Positions 24,544 through 36,264 of a DNA stretch of 64,000 bases are shown here, piece by piece. The position numbers were made by a program, and so were the translations under genes. Where the stretch lies: the NCBI GenBank assembly GCA_013339895.1, contig JABACO010000002.1, positions 8,650,924 through 8,714,923 on the forward strand, read 5' to 3'. The DNA comes from Ephydatia muelleri. Its lineage: Eukaryota; Porifera; Demospongiae; Spongillida; Spongillidae. The stretch's first letter is position 1; each line of letters starts with the position of its first letter. The notes below the pieces were generated by a model. The model did not search any database. It worked only from the letters and a program-made list of their open reading frames with translations, and was not told the origin of the DNA.

Positions 24544-24884
24544 GATACATGCGATGACAGTCATGACACAAAGCCAGCATCCATACCAAGACAACGTGCG
24601 TCTACAATTTCAGATCCTGGAGCATTCTCAGCAGCACAAAAAAATCTATCTCATTTGAATCAATCAGATATGGATCGATCAGTTGAAAACAGTGTGCCTG
24701 CTGAAGAACAAGACTCTTCAAAATAAGAACTACAAAGGAAATCATCAAGAGACCTTTGTGATCCTTTCCAACCACCATCATCCAAAGACCAAGGTGGTGA
24801 CACTTCGTTGCCAAATCCGGATTCATGTTTCAAGATTCCGCTGCAACAGCCTTTATCTCTGATTTCAAACAATTCTCAACCACA
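24544..24884 (+). CDS. Exon A1, Ser/Gln/Pro-rich cassette with premature stop
   Basis: 341 nt, phase 0 in, phase 2 out (donor GTATGT at 24885, acceptor ctgttcgatag). It reads DTCDDSHDTKPASIPRQRAS near the start and VPAEEQDSSK in the middle. Codon 61 is TAA (24724-24726), where copy A2 has TTA, so inclusion of this exon would end the protein unless it is skipped. No folded domain is recognisable; the composition suggests a disordered linker with a proline/basic patch (PRQR) that could bind SH3-like partners. That role is inferred. Confidence 0.7.
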
Positions 24885-25729
24885 GTATGTTAACAATCCA
24901 ACATTTCTGCATGTAGGTTCCTCTCAGTTTAGTTATTTATGGTATGCTTCAAAGTGACATTAATACTAAAAATGCTTGAGATGGCCAAATAGCTCATTAC
25001 CCATTGTGAAATAACAAATGGATTAATAGAATCTTTTGTAGCATCCATATTCTACATGTAAGAGTTGGTTTATAATGTGATGATCAAATATGGTTTCAGG
25101 CATAACAGGAGAGTATGGCTTTACATGTATTTCATATTGCATCTCCTCCTGCCCCTTGCTGAAAGGAATTATTCTGGTCTAGCCAGTAGGAAATGACCTT
25201 TTATAACTTACAGTACAGTTGCAAATACATTGATGGATGGATAGCCACTCGCACTATACTACACTCCAATTTCACAGTGATTATGTTTGCTGCAATCAAT
25301 TTATACTGCACTTGTGTTCTATCAGAAAGTCACAATAATGTGCAAGCTGCATATTTCAGTGTGTAGCAATTTGTCTAACTTTAATAGTATATGAAGAAAT
25401 GTCTACCTATTGCACATTTTATTTCATTGGTCTTATTATCACTCAATTGAAAATAGACTGCTCAATTTATTACATCAGAAGACATATTTTGTAAATGGTT
25501 TTATCTTTCAATAATATATTCAAATGCTGCTTTCATTGCTTCATACTGCATGATATATTGTTGCATATTAAAAGTAGTCATGAGTCTTCAGCAAAGTCTA
25601 CTGTATGTAAGTTTATCCAAAGTGCTTCCAATTAGCAGAATGACATAGTGGTAATAGCACCACATATACTTGTACTGTAGTAGTGCTAATAGATATATAA
25701 TTCAATTGCTTTACACAATCTAATTTCAG

Positions 25730-25775
25730 AAGGAAGCCTCCTGGAGGGGTGGCAGTTATTCCCTTGCCATTGAAG
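25730..25775 (+). CDS. Exon B1
   Basis: 46 nt, entering in phase 2 and leaving in phase 0, encoding (R)KPPGGVAVIPLPLK. Acceptor ctaatttcag, donor GTAATG. Nearly identical to B2, and related to B3 (RKTPGGEAVNPSPSKLTEK). The open phase joins exactly to A1. Confidence 0.7.
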
Positions 25776-25884
25776 GTAATGAAACAGGCTGGTACAAAAT
25801 ATCCTTGCATTGCTGTTTCTTTTTTTTTTGTTGCTCTTATGATACACAAATATCCAACAGTATATCATTAAAAATTTATTATTT

Positions 25885-28087
25885 GGGACTGTTTCCGCGA
25901 AAATTGCCCCATGGATATATTTAAAATGTTATGAATCGCTATAACTTCCCAACGGTTAATGCTATCAACTTCCTATTTTCAACACTTCATACTGCACCGT
26001 TTCACTACAGGGAAACTACATATTTTGGGGCCTTGCACCTGTTCCTTGCTGATGCTATGAGGTCCGATAGGAGCGTTGAAATCACTTCAAATTCAGTATG
26101 TACTAGGGGTCCTGTTGCTATTGATGTGTTCAGTTCGTTAATTTGTAATCTATCCGTCACGGAGATACAGCTGTGCAAAGTTAATGCACATTTCTCACTC
26201 AATTGCACCATTATTGCATGCAACCCGTGTTCCATTCTCCCAATCCACAATAAATTTGGATAACTTTTTTGTTCCACCCCTTTCTCCCTTAAACGAAGCT
26301 AGCCGTTCCCCAACTGTTTTTGTCTCACTCAGGCAGTGTGTTTATGCTGGAAAATAAAAGAAGAAGACTGCTTACTTTGCCGAAAGATCGTAACAAATTA
26401 ACTGATCCTAGTGAATGGTTGCAGATACGATAGTGTACAAAGCCATGTATGCAACAATGCAAGTGTGTGCACAAGTGTAAGCCAGCATGAGTTAATATAC
26501 TATGCATGAGCTGAAAGTTGTGTGAGACTGAAATCATTGCAATCGTAGCTGAGTGGGCGTGACAGATATAAGACAGTGATTTTAATAATATGGGACAGTT
26601 CACGAGAAAATTGCACCACTCATATATTATAAAAATGTTATAAAAATGCATCACGTTTGCATCGCTATAACTTCCCAACGATTAACGCTATCGACATCCT
26701 ATTTTCACCACTTCATACTACACCATTTCTCTACAGTAAAATGCATTTTGGAGTCTTGGACTATATCCGTGCCGACGTTCCTACGTGCGATACCCCCTGG
26801 GGTTCAAAACTACCATATCTTCGTGTAGGAGCGGTCAAATCGCTTCAAATTCGGTATGTAGGTAGAGAGGTCCTATACCTATCGATTTGTTCTGTTCGTT
26901 AATTTTTATGCCATCTGTTACGGAGATACAGTTGAATAAACTACGTGCACGTTTTCCCGCTTGATTCGCGCCAATGTAATAATCCCCGCCTCCCCATACA
27001 TTGAGCGGAGCGCAATTTGCCCAAATCATTGGCGCGAAACGAGCGCGAAAATGTGCACGTAGTTTGTTCAACTATATCTCCGTAACGGATTGCATAAAAA
27101 TTAACGAACAGAACAAATAGATAGATATAGGACCTCTCCACCTACAAACCGAATTTGAAGCGATTTGATTACTCCTACATGAAGATATGGTAGTTTTGAA
27201 CCCCAGGGGGTATCGCACGTAGGAACGTCGGCACGGATATAGTCCAAGACTCCAAAATGCATTTTACTGTAGAGAAATGGTGTAGTATGAAGTGGTGAAA
27301 ATAGGATGTCGATAGCGTTAATCGTTGGGAAGTTATAGCGATGCAAACGTGATGCATTTTTATAACATTTTTATAATATATGAGTGGTGCAATTTTCTCG
27401 TGAACAGGAAAGCTTTATTACACGACTAGAGGATGATGCAAGTGCGTAGCAATTAGCCTTACGCGTGCGTTATGAATACTGCCAGCGACGTGGAAGGCGC
27501 AAAATTACTGCAACCATTCACTCAGATCCGTTCATTTGGTATGATTGTCTGACAAAGTGAGTAGTTTTCTTTTAATTTTCCTGCATAAAATCACTGCCGG
27601 AGTGAGACAAAAACAGTTGTGAACGGCTAGCTTAGTTCAAGGCAGAGGAATGGGCGGAACAATAAAATTTATTGTGGATTGGGAGAATGGAACACGGGTT
27701 GCATGCAATAATGATGCAATCGAGCTGGAAATGTGCAATATCATTGCACAGCTATATCTCCATGACAGATAGAGTAAAGATTAACGAACTGAACACATCA
27801 ATAGCAACAGGATCCCTGTACTACCTACTGAATGTGTAGCGATTTGAATGCTCCTAGCTGAAGATGTGGTTGATTTTAACCCCAAGGGGTATCGGAACTT
27901 AGCATCAGCAAGGAACTGGTGCAAGACCCCACAATATGTGTTTCTATTGTGAAATGGTGTAGTACTAAGTGTTGAAAACAAGAGGTCGATAGCATTAACT
28001 GTTGGGAAGTTATCGTGATTCATACGCGATGCATCTTATTAACATTGTATAATATATCCGTGGGGCAATTTACGCGGAATCTGTCCC
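25885..28087. mobile_element. Large foldback element, GGGACTGTTTCCGCG class (with nested insertion)
   Basis: Begins GGGACTGTTTCCGCGAAAAT and ends in the complement (cgcggaatctgtccc). ATTT follows and also precedes it, and the empty site is visible in unit 1 at about 24436-24446. The arms pair through at least 26276-26410 / 27530-27690, leaving a loop that holds the inner palindrome 26592-27410. The arms share the common skeleton of the other foldbacks (ATCCGTCACGGAGATACA near 26153). No transposase was found. Confidence 0.88.
26592..27410. mobile_element. Inner foldback element, GTTCACGAG class
   Basis: About 820 bp, near-perfect palindrome. The left arm begins gggacagttcacgagaaaat and the right arm ends attttctcgtgaacag; the centre lies near 27000. 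The same 81-residue open frame (starting MHRYNFPTINAIDILFSPLH) is read rightwards at 26657-26902 and leftwards at 27346-27101, an automatic result of the symmetry. It is inserted in the loop of the larger foldback. Confidence 0.9.
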
Positions 28088-28177
28088 ATTTGTTTATATT
28101 CCTAAAATACTGTAAGTTGGTTGTGTCACAGTCACACTTGTAACTTGACGTATCCAAATTCTTTGTCTGTTCCATAG

Positions 28178-28515
28178 GTTACATGCCTAGACAGTCATGA
28201 AAAGCCAGCATCCATACCAAGACAACGTGCGTCTACAATTTCAGATCCTGGAGCATTCTCAGCAGCACAAAAAAATTATTCTCATTTGAATCAATCAGAA
28301 TTGGATCGATCAGTTAAAAACAGTGTGCCAGCTGAAGAACAAGACTCTTCAAAATTAGAACAACAAAGGAAATCATCAAGATACCTTAGTCATCCTTTCC
28401 AACCACAATCATCCAAAGAACAATGTGGTGACACTTCATTGCCAAATCCGGATTCATATGTCAAGATTCCGCTGCAACAGCCTTTGTCTCTGATGTCAAA
28501 TCATTCTCAACCACA
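28178..28515 (+). CDS. Exon A2, intact Ser/Gln/Pro-rich cassette
   Basis: 338 nt, phase 0 in, phase 2 out (acceptor ctgttccatag, donor GTATGT at 28516). Over 90% alike to A1 by eye, but open throughout: PASIPRQRASTIS, then VPAEEQDSSKLEQQRKSS and LPNPDSYVKIPLQQPLS. It lacks one codon relative to A1 near the start (DSHEK versus DSHDTK). Low complexity, many S/Q/P, likely disordered. Confidence 0.75.
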
Positions 28516-29406
28516 GTATGTTAACAATCCAACATTTCTGCATGCAGGTTCCTCTCAGTTTAGTTATGTGTGGTATGCTTCAAAGTGACATTAGTAGTAA
28601 AAATGCTTGAGACGGCCAAATAGCTCATTACCCATTGTGAAATAACAAATGGATTCCATATTTTACACGTAAGGCGAATTTGAAGTTGGTTTATAATCTG
28701 ACCTGATGATCAATTATGGTTTCAGGCATAACATTGAGAGTATGGCTTTACATGTATTTCATATTGCATCTCCTCTTGCCCCTTGCTGAAAGGAATTATT
28801 CTATACTTAGTCTGAACTAGCCAATAGGTAATGACCTTTTATAACTTACAGTACAGTTGCAAAAACAGTAGTGCCAAGCAATCCATGCTGAATGATACTA
28901 GGATTGAAGGATTGATAGGCACTTGCACTATATATCACTCCAATTACATGTACACTGCAGTGATTATGTTTGCTGCAATCAATGTATACTGCACTTGTGT
29001 TCTATCAGAAAGTCACAATAATGTGCAAACTGGCATAATGCAGTGTGTAGCAATTTGTCTAACTTTAACAGTTATATGAAGGAATGTCTACCTATTGCAC
29101 ATCTTATTTAATTGGTGTTATCACCCAATTGAAAATAGACTGCTCAATTTATTACATCAGGACAGATGTTTTCATGGTTTTATTTCAGTTTAAATGCTGC
29201 TTTCATTGCTTCATGCAGCATGATATATTGCTGCATATTAAAAGTTTTCATGGGTCCTCCACAAAATGTTTATATGTTGTATGTGGGTTTATCCAAAGTT
29301 CTTCCAATTAGCAAATTGACATAGAGGTAATATTAGCATCACATATACTTGTACTGTAGTAATGCTAATAGATTTATTATTCAATTGCATTACAATCTAA
29401 TTTCAG

Positions 29407-29452
29407 AAAGAAACCTCCTGGAGGGGTGGCAGTTATTCCCTTGCCATTGAAG
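29407..29452 (+). CDS. Exon B2
   Basis: 46 nt encoding (K)KKPPGGVAVIPLPLK-type sequence, phase 2 in, phase 0 out, acceptor ctaatttcag and donor GTAATG. Copy of B1. Confidence 0.72.
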
Positions 29453-30536
29453 GTAATGAAACAGGCTGGTACAAAATATTGCAATGACCTAGGGTACTTG
29501 CAATTCAAATTCTGAATACAGAACCTTTTTTTAATGTTGCATTTCAACATTATTGATCCTTAGCTACAATGTCTGTGCTCACGATAATACCTACATTCAG
29601 TATTGAATCTTTTGTTTATAGATCTTTTTGCATGTAATGGGTTTGGTTAGGTATCTAAACAATCAAGATACAAAAGTACATGAGACTGAAGCTTTTGTGT
29701 TGTGTGGAATTTTACCACCTGATGGTTGTTAAGATCTAAATTTCTGATTGTTTGAAGCGGCTTTGACAGCTATGGACAAATGTAGTTTGTCATTTAATCT
29801 TACAAGACTAAGCTAATAAATACATTAATTTTTTTGGACCTACAATTACATATTATGGACCAAGCACAGACTTTCACCATCTGTGATGTCATGCTAATGT
29901 ATCTTACATGGATTTTATATAAGTGAAATGAGGCCACTTTCCTAAAGTTTTAATTTTGACTCTGGGCAAATCTGAAGTGGATGGCATGCTTTTGGGTTAA
30001 TAATTTCTCATTAACCAGTAATGATGCATGAAATAATCACCTACAATTTCAAGGTGCTTTAAATCTGTCTTTACATCTGGGTAAAGTAATTCATACTTTA
30101 GCTGATCAAATTGGTTAGTATATCATTGAAAACAATATTCACTGTCACAGTCAACACGTTCTGGGACCTGTGGATGTGGACAATAGCCAGAGATATGTTT
30201 TCTCACTGTGAAACTAATAACTAAATAAATCATATCTAGAGTATGATCAGCCTTCTCCATGAGAGAAAATATATATTATCATAGATAGTAAAATGACATT
30301 CTATTACATGTACAAATGACATTATCAATCACAAAATGCCCTATTATATTTGGTTTGCATCTGACTCCGTGTCAGTTTGAATAGAATTTTGTTTTATATA
30401 CACTTTACGTATAGTGATGCAGTTGAAAAAATAAATCCTCTAACTTGCCATGGGTTCGTTAGCTGATGAAAACAAGCTATTAGATTTTCCAATCTTAATC
30501 ACTGTCTCCACTCTGCTTTGTCTGTTCCAACAATAG
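29453..30536 (+). other. Intron between B2 and A3
   Basis: Related to the intron after B3 (38866-41623): both contain acaatcaagatacaaa and a gattg..tgaagcggct block, which shows that the older cassette duplications also copied introns. No other feature seen. Confidence 0.6.
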
Positions 30537-30886
30537 AATGAATTAAAGGACAGACATGACACAAAGCCAGCATCAAAACCAAGACAACGTGCAGCGACAC
30601 TTACAGGACACAGAGCATTATCAGCAACAGAACCAATTCAAACTCAATCAATTGTTCCACAAATGGGTCAATCAGTCAAAAGCATTATACCAGCTGAAGA
30701 ACAAGACTCATCAAAGTTTGCACAACTACAATTATCAAAAGACTATGATGATCCTTCTCGACTAACATCATCCAAAGGCCAAGATGCTAGCATGTCAGGT
30801 TCTCCACAACATCAATATGAAAAACGTTCATTTTCAACTTCAAGACAAACTTCATCCACATTTTTAAAATACTCTACTCTACCACA
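30537..30886 (+). CDS. Exon A3, diverged cassette
   Basis: 350 nt, phase 0 in, phase 2 out (acceptor ccaacaatag, donor GTACGT at 30887). It keeps HDTKPASKPRQRA and IPAEEQDSSK but diverges elsewhere (YDDPSRLTSSKGQDASMSG). Open throughout. Retention of PRQR and PAEEQD in all four A copies marks these as the constrained parts. Confidence 0.75.
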
Positions 30887-31874
30887 GTACGTTAACAAAT
30901 CCTACATTTCTGATTTCATTTTAGTTTTGTGTGTGATAGCGTTATGAGCCATATGGGATTGGTCAAATTAATTGTGATGAAATTAAAGAATCTGGTGCAT
31001 GACAACCTTCATATGCACATGTATATGCTTTAGCTGAACAAACAGTTAATTGCCCATTGTGATATAACGTGTGAATGAATCGAAGTTGTTATAGCATCCA
31101 TCTTCTACTAGGGTTATTTTGAATTGTATTAATAATCAGACCTGATGATCAATATCTGTTGATTTGGTGCAGCATAAAAATGAGATTGTTGATTTATTTC
31201 CTGTCCATGTCCTCTAGCCCCTCGCCTTCGAGTAATTCTATATCAAATCTGGGTATCCAAATATGAAATGCCCTTTAATAACTTCAGTCATTGTTGCAGA
31301 TAGTTGGGAAGTGGAAAAACCTTCCATCCTAAATGATATTTGGAGTGATCAGACACTAGCACTATGCTACATTCCAATTAAACAATAAATGTGAATGGCA
31401 TAATACACTCTGCTACCATTCATTTTCACTGTCTACCGTATATTTTTGATGCCGAAAATGAAAAACTGGCATAATACTAGTCATATTACTCGATGTGTGT
31501 AGGCATTTCGCTGGGATTTCCACATTTATTCAATATCCATCTTATTAAATTAGTCATATTATCACCAGATGTGAATATTGACACTTGTCTGTTCAATGGA
31601 AACCTAATTTATTTCATTGGTTTTGTCACAGATTTATTCAAAATTTGTCTTTCTATGATAATTCAAAATGAAGATTTTTATTCCTGCATGTGGCATGATG
31701 TATTGTTGAATGTCAAATGATCTAATCACTCTCATAAAAATAATTGTACACACTTCTTGGGTTTATTCAAATTTTTCATTATGCTTCTATTTATCAGAAT
31801 GGGTGATATGACACAGTGGCGACAGCACCACATATTCATGTACTGTGTGCAGTAGTTGTAACAATAATATATTG
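30887..31874 (+). other. Intron between A3 and B3, left part
   Basis: Matches the A1-B1 intron in patches (cagcaccacatattcatgta near 31823) up to the point where the retroelement pile begins. Confidence 0.6.
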
Positions 31875-32006
31875 TTATTTTTGATTTTATAATAATAATT
31901 ATTATTATTGAAATATACAAATACAGATATACCTCAAATGAATACACATGACAAAGTTAAACTACAACCTAACTATTAACACTAAAGCTACAAGGAAATC
32001 AATACA

Positions 32007-34543
32007 TTAGACTTGGATTGGGCTAAGGACTCTTCCCAGGATGGCTCTTGCCACAGCTCTCACCAAGCAGATGTTTAGGCGGCCGTATATGTCAGCCAGA
32101 ACTCTCTGGATTTGGGACAGGAAAGATGGATAGCTAAATAGGTAGCCAGTTGTGAGAACATGTGTTGGCCTCCCTCCTGCAGTTACCATACGTTTCAACT
32201 GCCATTGGTATCCATCCCAATTCTTGACACTTTGGGTCATTGGCAGCATGCTTCCTCGTTTCTGCAGACAGGGCTGCCACACCTGCAAATCTACTTGACA
32301 CTTTCAAGGAACTGGAGTGAGGGGAGAAGTGACTTTTATTTCTAGGGCAGCAGGTTGGCCGCTCTCCCAACGCTCCACAAGGAGGTCAGCTGGACAAGAG
32401 TGATGGTTATCACGACACATACTATGTCCTGCTTCCACCCTGACAGACAGGTGTGCCTTGCGATATAAATCTGCAATGAGGTCATGCAATTTGTTGTATC
32501 TGATGACTGTGTCACTACCATGTCTACAGGACACAGTATGGTGGCTAGAGCAACCCCTGGGCAAAATGGGCACACTGAGGCAAATGAAGTGTCCAGACCC
32601 AGCCACCATCTGACAGCAGTTTGGAATTCCGGTGAGTGTAGATGCAGATTTAGCTCAACAGAGGGAGCAATCGAGAGCCAAGCACTGGCATGGGGGGCAG
32701 AAGCTGATAATAGCCAAGCCTTATTTGCTGGAGAGGAGGACATCAAAAGTGTTTCAAAGAGATGTTCATCCAACTTCTGGGACAGAAATCGCTGGCAAGG
32801 CTGATCAGCAACAACTGACTCAATAGTGACTGCATCAGAATGTGTGACCTGGCTGTTGAATATGATTAAAGGATGCTGAAGATAGAGGTTATTGGTATTG
32901 CCTACACCTGAGGCTGAAAATGATGATAGGAATGCTGAGCTTGAATGGAGTGCTAAGGGAGTGGAGTCCAAGCCCCCCAAAGGAGAGGCTTAGTTGGGCA
33001 TGTTGCCAGGCAGCATCTGTGACATCTGCAGCAAGACAGGCTGAGAAGCAGGATCTGGTCTCCCCATCAAAAGCACGTAGAGCCTCAGAGGGTAGACTAG
33101 AGAGAGTGGTTCTCAAAATGTGGGGTAGCGTGCAGAAACCTCCACAAATTCGAAGCAATGAGATTGCTAACATGGAGGTCAGAGTCAGCCATCACTAAAA
33201 GAACAAACAGAAACTTCTTGGCTTGACCACACCTCTCTACAATTAAGTGAGCACAGAAAAGATAGTCACCAATTGGAGCTCCAAAGATATCTAGGCATGA
33301 CGATTTTACAACTGGTGGGAAAGAGGACTTGATTGTAGGACTGAAGAGTTCACATTTGGCTAGGTTGATGGAAAGTCCAAGGTCGGGATCCATTTCATCT
33401 ATTAGTTGCAAAACATGCAACACTGCTGTGTGATTACCGGCCAATACCCCATCATCCAAATACCAGGTTTGAAGAATTACGTTCAGGCATCCATCATCTG
33501 CATCTATACTAGAAACTAGTTTGTGAAGCACTAGGGCAAACAACATGGGTCCAAGGGGGGTCACCTTGTTAGACCCCTGTCTGTGAGCTCACACAGCCTA
33601 AGGGGTGCCACAGTAAGGGAGGTGAACCATAACTCCAAGCAACCCATGGGAGCAATTCTGGGAAAAAAGTTGCCACTTCATCTAGCATTGCTTGTCTTGA
33701 TACTGAATTCAATGCATTTTTCATGTCTACTTTAGCCAGCCAGAGTTAGTTATTAGTTAGTTAAGAAGTGCCTCAGCAGGATTGGGTGGAAATGGACCTG
33801 CGAAGTCTGGGACTGAAGATGCCACTCTTCCAGCGTTATACGTCTTGGAATGGGAAGACTGCCTTCTGTTGGAGACTAGCTGAAGGCAGATATGGCAGAT
33901 ATAGTGATCCTGCTCATCAAGCCAGGTGCTTGGGATTTGCCCTGGGAATACACCTTGTGCATGGAGCGTCATGTGGGACTTCCACATTGAGGTTGCAATA
34001 AACTCCGGACAGCCTTCTACAACACAATGTTGTTTGCGTCGCTCCTGGAGTCGCCCACGGTCTGGGAAACGGGTTGATTTGAAGCAGTTGGTTGACTAGA
34101 GTCACCAGAGGTCGAAGTAGGTTGGAGCTGTGTGATCAAGATGGGCTGTGAATGCCTTCTGCTAAATCCCCTAGATGGTTCACCAACTTGAGATCTCCCG
34201 CGACAGGGGTGAAGCAGCTGCTGTGGGCCAACCAATGATTTGCGGCTGCTTCTGAGTCAGGGTGGAATTCGTATGGGCATTTTGATGGTGGCTGTGAGTT
34301 TCTGGCATCCAACGATGGTGATCGAGCGGCCGGTGGTAAATGAGTAGAAGACACTAAAGTTCGCGTTGAGGCGCATGACTGGGTCACCGTACTTGTACTA
34401 GATACAGGTAGCAACTCGGCTTGGTTACCTGAAGGAAGCATGTTATTGCAAAGTCCATATTTCCCTGCGTGACATCTTAAAAATGGCCGATTGTGCTTCA
34501 CACATTCGCAAGAACTACAGCGAGCGTGTGTGCCGCCATTCAC
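32007..34543 (-). pseudogene. R2-like non-LTR retrotransposon relic (zinc finger, RT, endonuclease)
   Basis: Reading leftwards: an N-terminal cysteine/histidine region (34543-33757, YICHICLQLVSNRRQSSHSK with a damaged finger); the RT fingers with DMKNALNSVSRQAMLDEV near 33700; PLGPMLFALVLHKLV then the active site WYLDDGVLAG (33564-33097); a thumb region; and a C-terminal part with CPFCPG and HLSVRVEAG, ending ALEIKVTSPLTPVP at 32304 and a final IYGRLNICLVRAVARAIL at about 32030. The PADxLV...IxVTSPL pattern looks like the restriction-like endonuclease of the R2/NeSL group. Several frameshifts. The 3' end has an ATT-type repeat tail (31880-31915). Inserted in the A3-B3 intron. Confidence 0.75.
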
Positions 34544-34550
34544 TGCACCT

Positions 34551-34711
34551 CAGCATTTAGTATGCAGAGTTGTACGGAGTCAGCATACCAACCATATGCG
34601 ATGAGTATCATTGAAGTGTCCATATGCTGACGTCTGTATATGGACACTCAATGATATTCATCTGCATATGGTTGGTATGCAGACTCCGTACAACTCTGCA
34701 TACTAAATGCT
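34551..34711. mobile_element. Palindromic MITE, CAGCATTTAGTATGCAG class, copy 1
   Basis: 161-bp palindrome starting cagcatttagtatgcagagt and ending actctgcatactaaatgct-like. Its homologue is at 47383-47558. It separates the minus-strand retrotransposon from the plus-strand fragment that follows. Confidence 0.88.
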
Positions 34712-34734
34712 ATAGCGCAGTGATTGCACTTGCA

Positions 34735-35290
34735 GCAGTTCTCCAACACAACCAGCTGCAAGATGTCTTTGTAGATATTTCAATCCTTGGAGTGAGGATC
34801 GAGGTAGGTAGTGCACTTACCCCTGACCTTTGATGCCCTAGTGAACAATTGGATAGATGGAAGCTCTGCCGCTTTTGATGTAACAGTGACGTCTCCTCTT
34901 ACACCTGTGTCACTTCATGAATCAAGCATTACAGCAGGAACAGCTGCACTACTCGCAGAGCAGAGGAAGCACCAGGCGAATGACCCCAAGTGTGATACCC
35001 TTGGATGGAAATGCATCCCTCTTGCTGTGGAGAGCTATGGGAACTGGGGTCTTGAAGCCAGGCAGGCTGTTTCCCATTTGGCCTCGCGCCTGTCCTTTGG
35101 CATAGGACACCAGAAGTCGAAGCTCTTGGTAGACATCTATGGGAGGCTAAACGTAACCCTGGTGAGGTGCAATGCCAGAGCTCTCCTAAGCAGAGCATGC
35201 AATTTGTTTTAGTTACTCTATATATGTATATAGTGTAATAGTCATAACAATAACGATGTACATTGTTTACTCCTGTATATTATTATTATT
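34735..35290 (+). pseudogene. R2-like endonuclease/3' end fragment, plus strand
   Basis: Encodes DVFVDISILGVRIEVGSALT, then (after a frame change) AAFDVTVTSPLTPVSLHESS, NDPKCDTLGWKCIPLAVESY and the terminal VDIYGRLNVTLVRCNARALL at 35212, the same order as the end of the element at 32007-34543. It ends in an ATT-repeat tail near 35280. 5'-truncated, as usual for target-primed retrotransposition. Confidence 0.75.
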
Positions 35291-35304
35291 ATGTATATGT
35301 ATAT

Positions 35305-36107
35305 GGGTCAGTTTCCGAGAAAATGAAAAGTGGCTATATATATAAAAAGTTATAAAAATGCTTCACGTTTGAATCGCTAAAACTCGGTAAAGGTTTAAGC
35401 TATCAACTTCCTATTTCGAACACTTCTTGCAACACCCTATCTCTCTACGAAAATTTTGGTGGCTTACCTGTGCTCCTTGCCGACGTTACAAGGCACAGTA
35501 CCCCGAGGGGTTCAAAATCCAAGTATCTCCCTGCAGGAATGTCCAAATCACTTCAAAATCGATATGCACGTAAAGGAGTCCTGTCACTGTTTATTTCTGC
35601 AGATCGTTGATTTTTACCTTATCCGTTATGGAGATACAGCAATGCAAAGTAAAGTCCACGTTTCCCGCTTGAATTGCGCCTTTCTCAGTCCCACTCGGGA
35701 GAATGGAAGCGGTTCAAGGACTGAGAAAGGCGCGATTCGAGCGGGAAACGTGGACTTACTTTGCATTGCTGTATCTCCATAACGGAAGAGGTAAAAATCA
35801 ACGATCTGCAGAAATCAATAGTAACAGGACTCCTTTACGTGCAAATCGATTTTGAAGTGATTTGGACATTCCTGCAGGGAGCTACCTGGATTTTAAACCC
35901 CTCGGGGTACTGTGCCTTGTAACGTCGGCAAGGAGCAAGGGTAAGACACCAAATAATATTTTCGTTAAGAGAAGTGGTGTGGCACAAAGCGTTCGAAATA
36001 GTAAGTTGATAGCTTAAACCGTTATGGAGTTTTAGCGATTCAAACGTGAAGCATTTTTATAACTTTATATATATATAGCCACTTTTCATTTTCTCGGAAA
36101 CTGACCC
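35305..36107. mobile_element. Foldback element, GGGTCAGTTTCCGAG class
   Basis: 803-bp palindrome starting GGGTCAGTTTCCGAGAAAAT and ending in its complement at 36107. The arms have the shared skeleton (ATCCGTTATGGAGATACAGC near 35620, CCCCGAGGGGTTCAAAATCC near 35502). The centre is near 35706 (gagaatgg). Inserted between two retrotransposon pieces. Non-coding. Confidence 0.92.
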
Positions 36108-36264
36108 AATTGATAAACAACTAGACTACACACAATGTACACAAAATGCTAACTAGATCTACCCTACATCACTTTGACCGAGGCTACGGCAAGGATGGCA
36201 ATTACATTAGCTTGTACCAGGTGAAGGTTCAGCCGCACGTAGAGTTCGGTAAGAACCACTGACT

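Larger units (their letters stand above)
24366..25801 (+). repeat. Tandem duplication unit 1 (A1-B1 cassette)
   Basis: A unit of about 1.44 kb starting ccttgcattgctgtttcttt and ending ggctggtacaaaatat. It recurs from 25802 to about 29479, where a foldback element lies inside it. Introns as well as exons are highly similar, so the duplication is recent. It includes exons A1 and B1. Confidence 0.85.
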
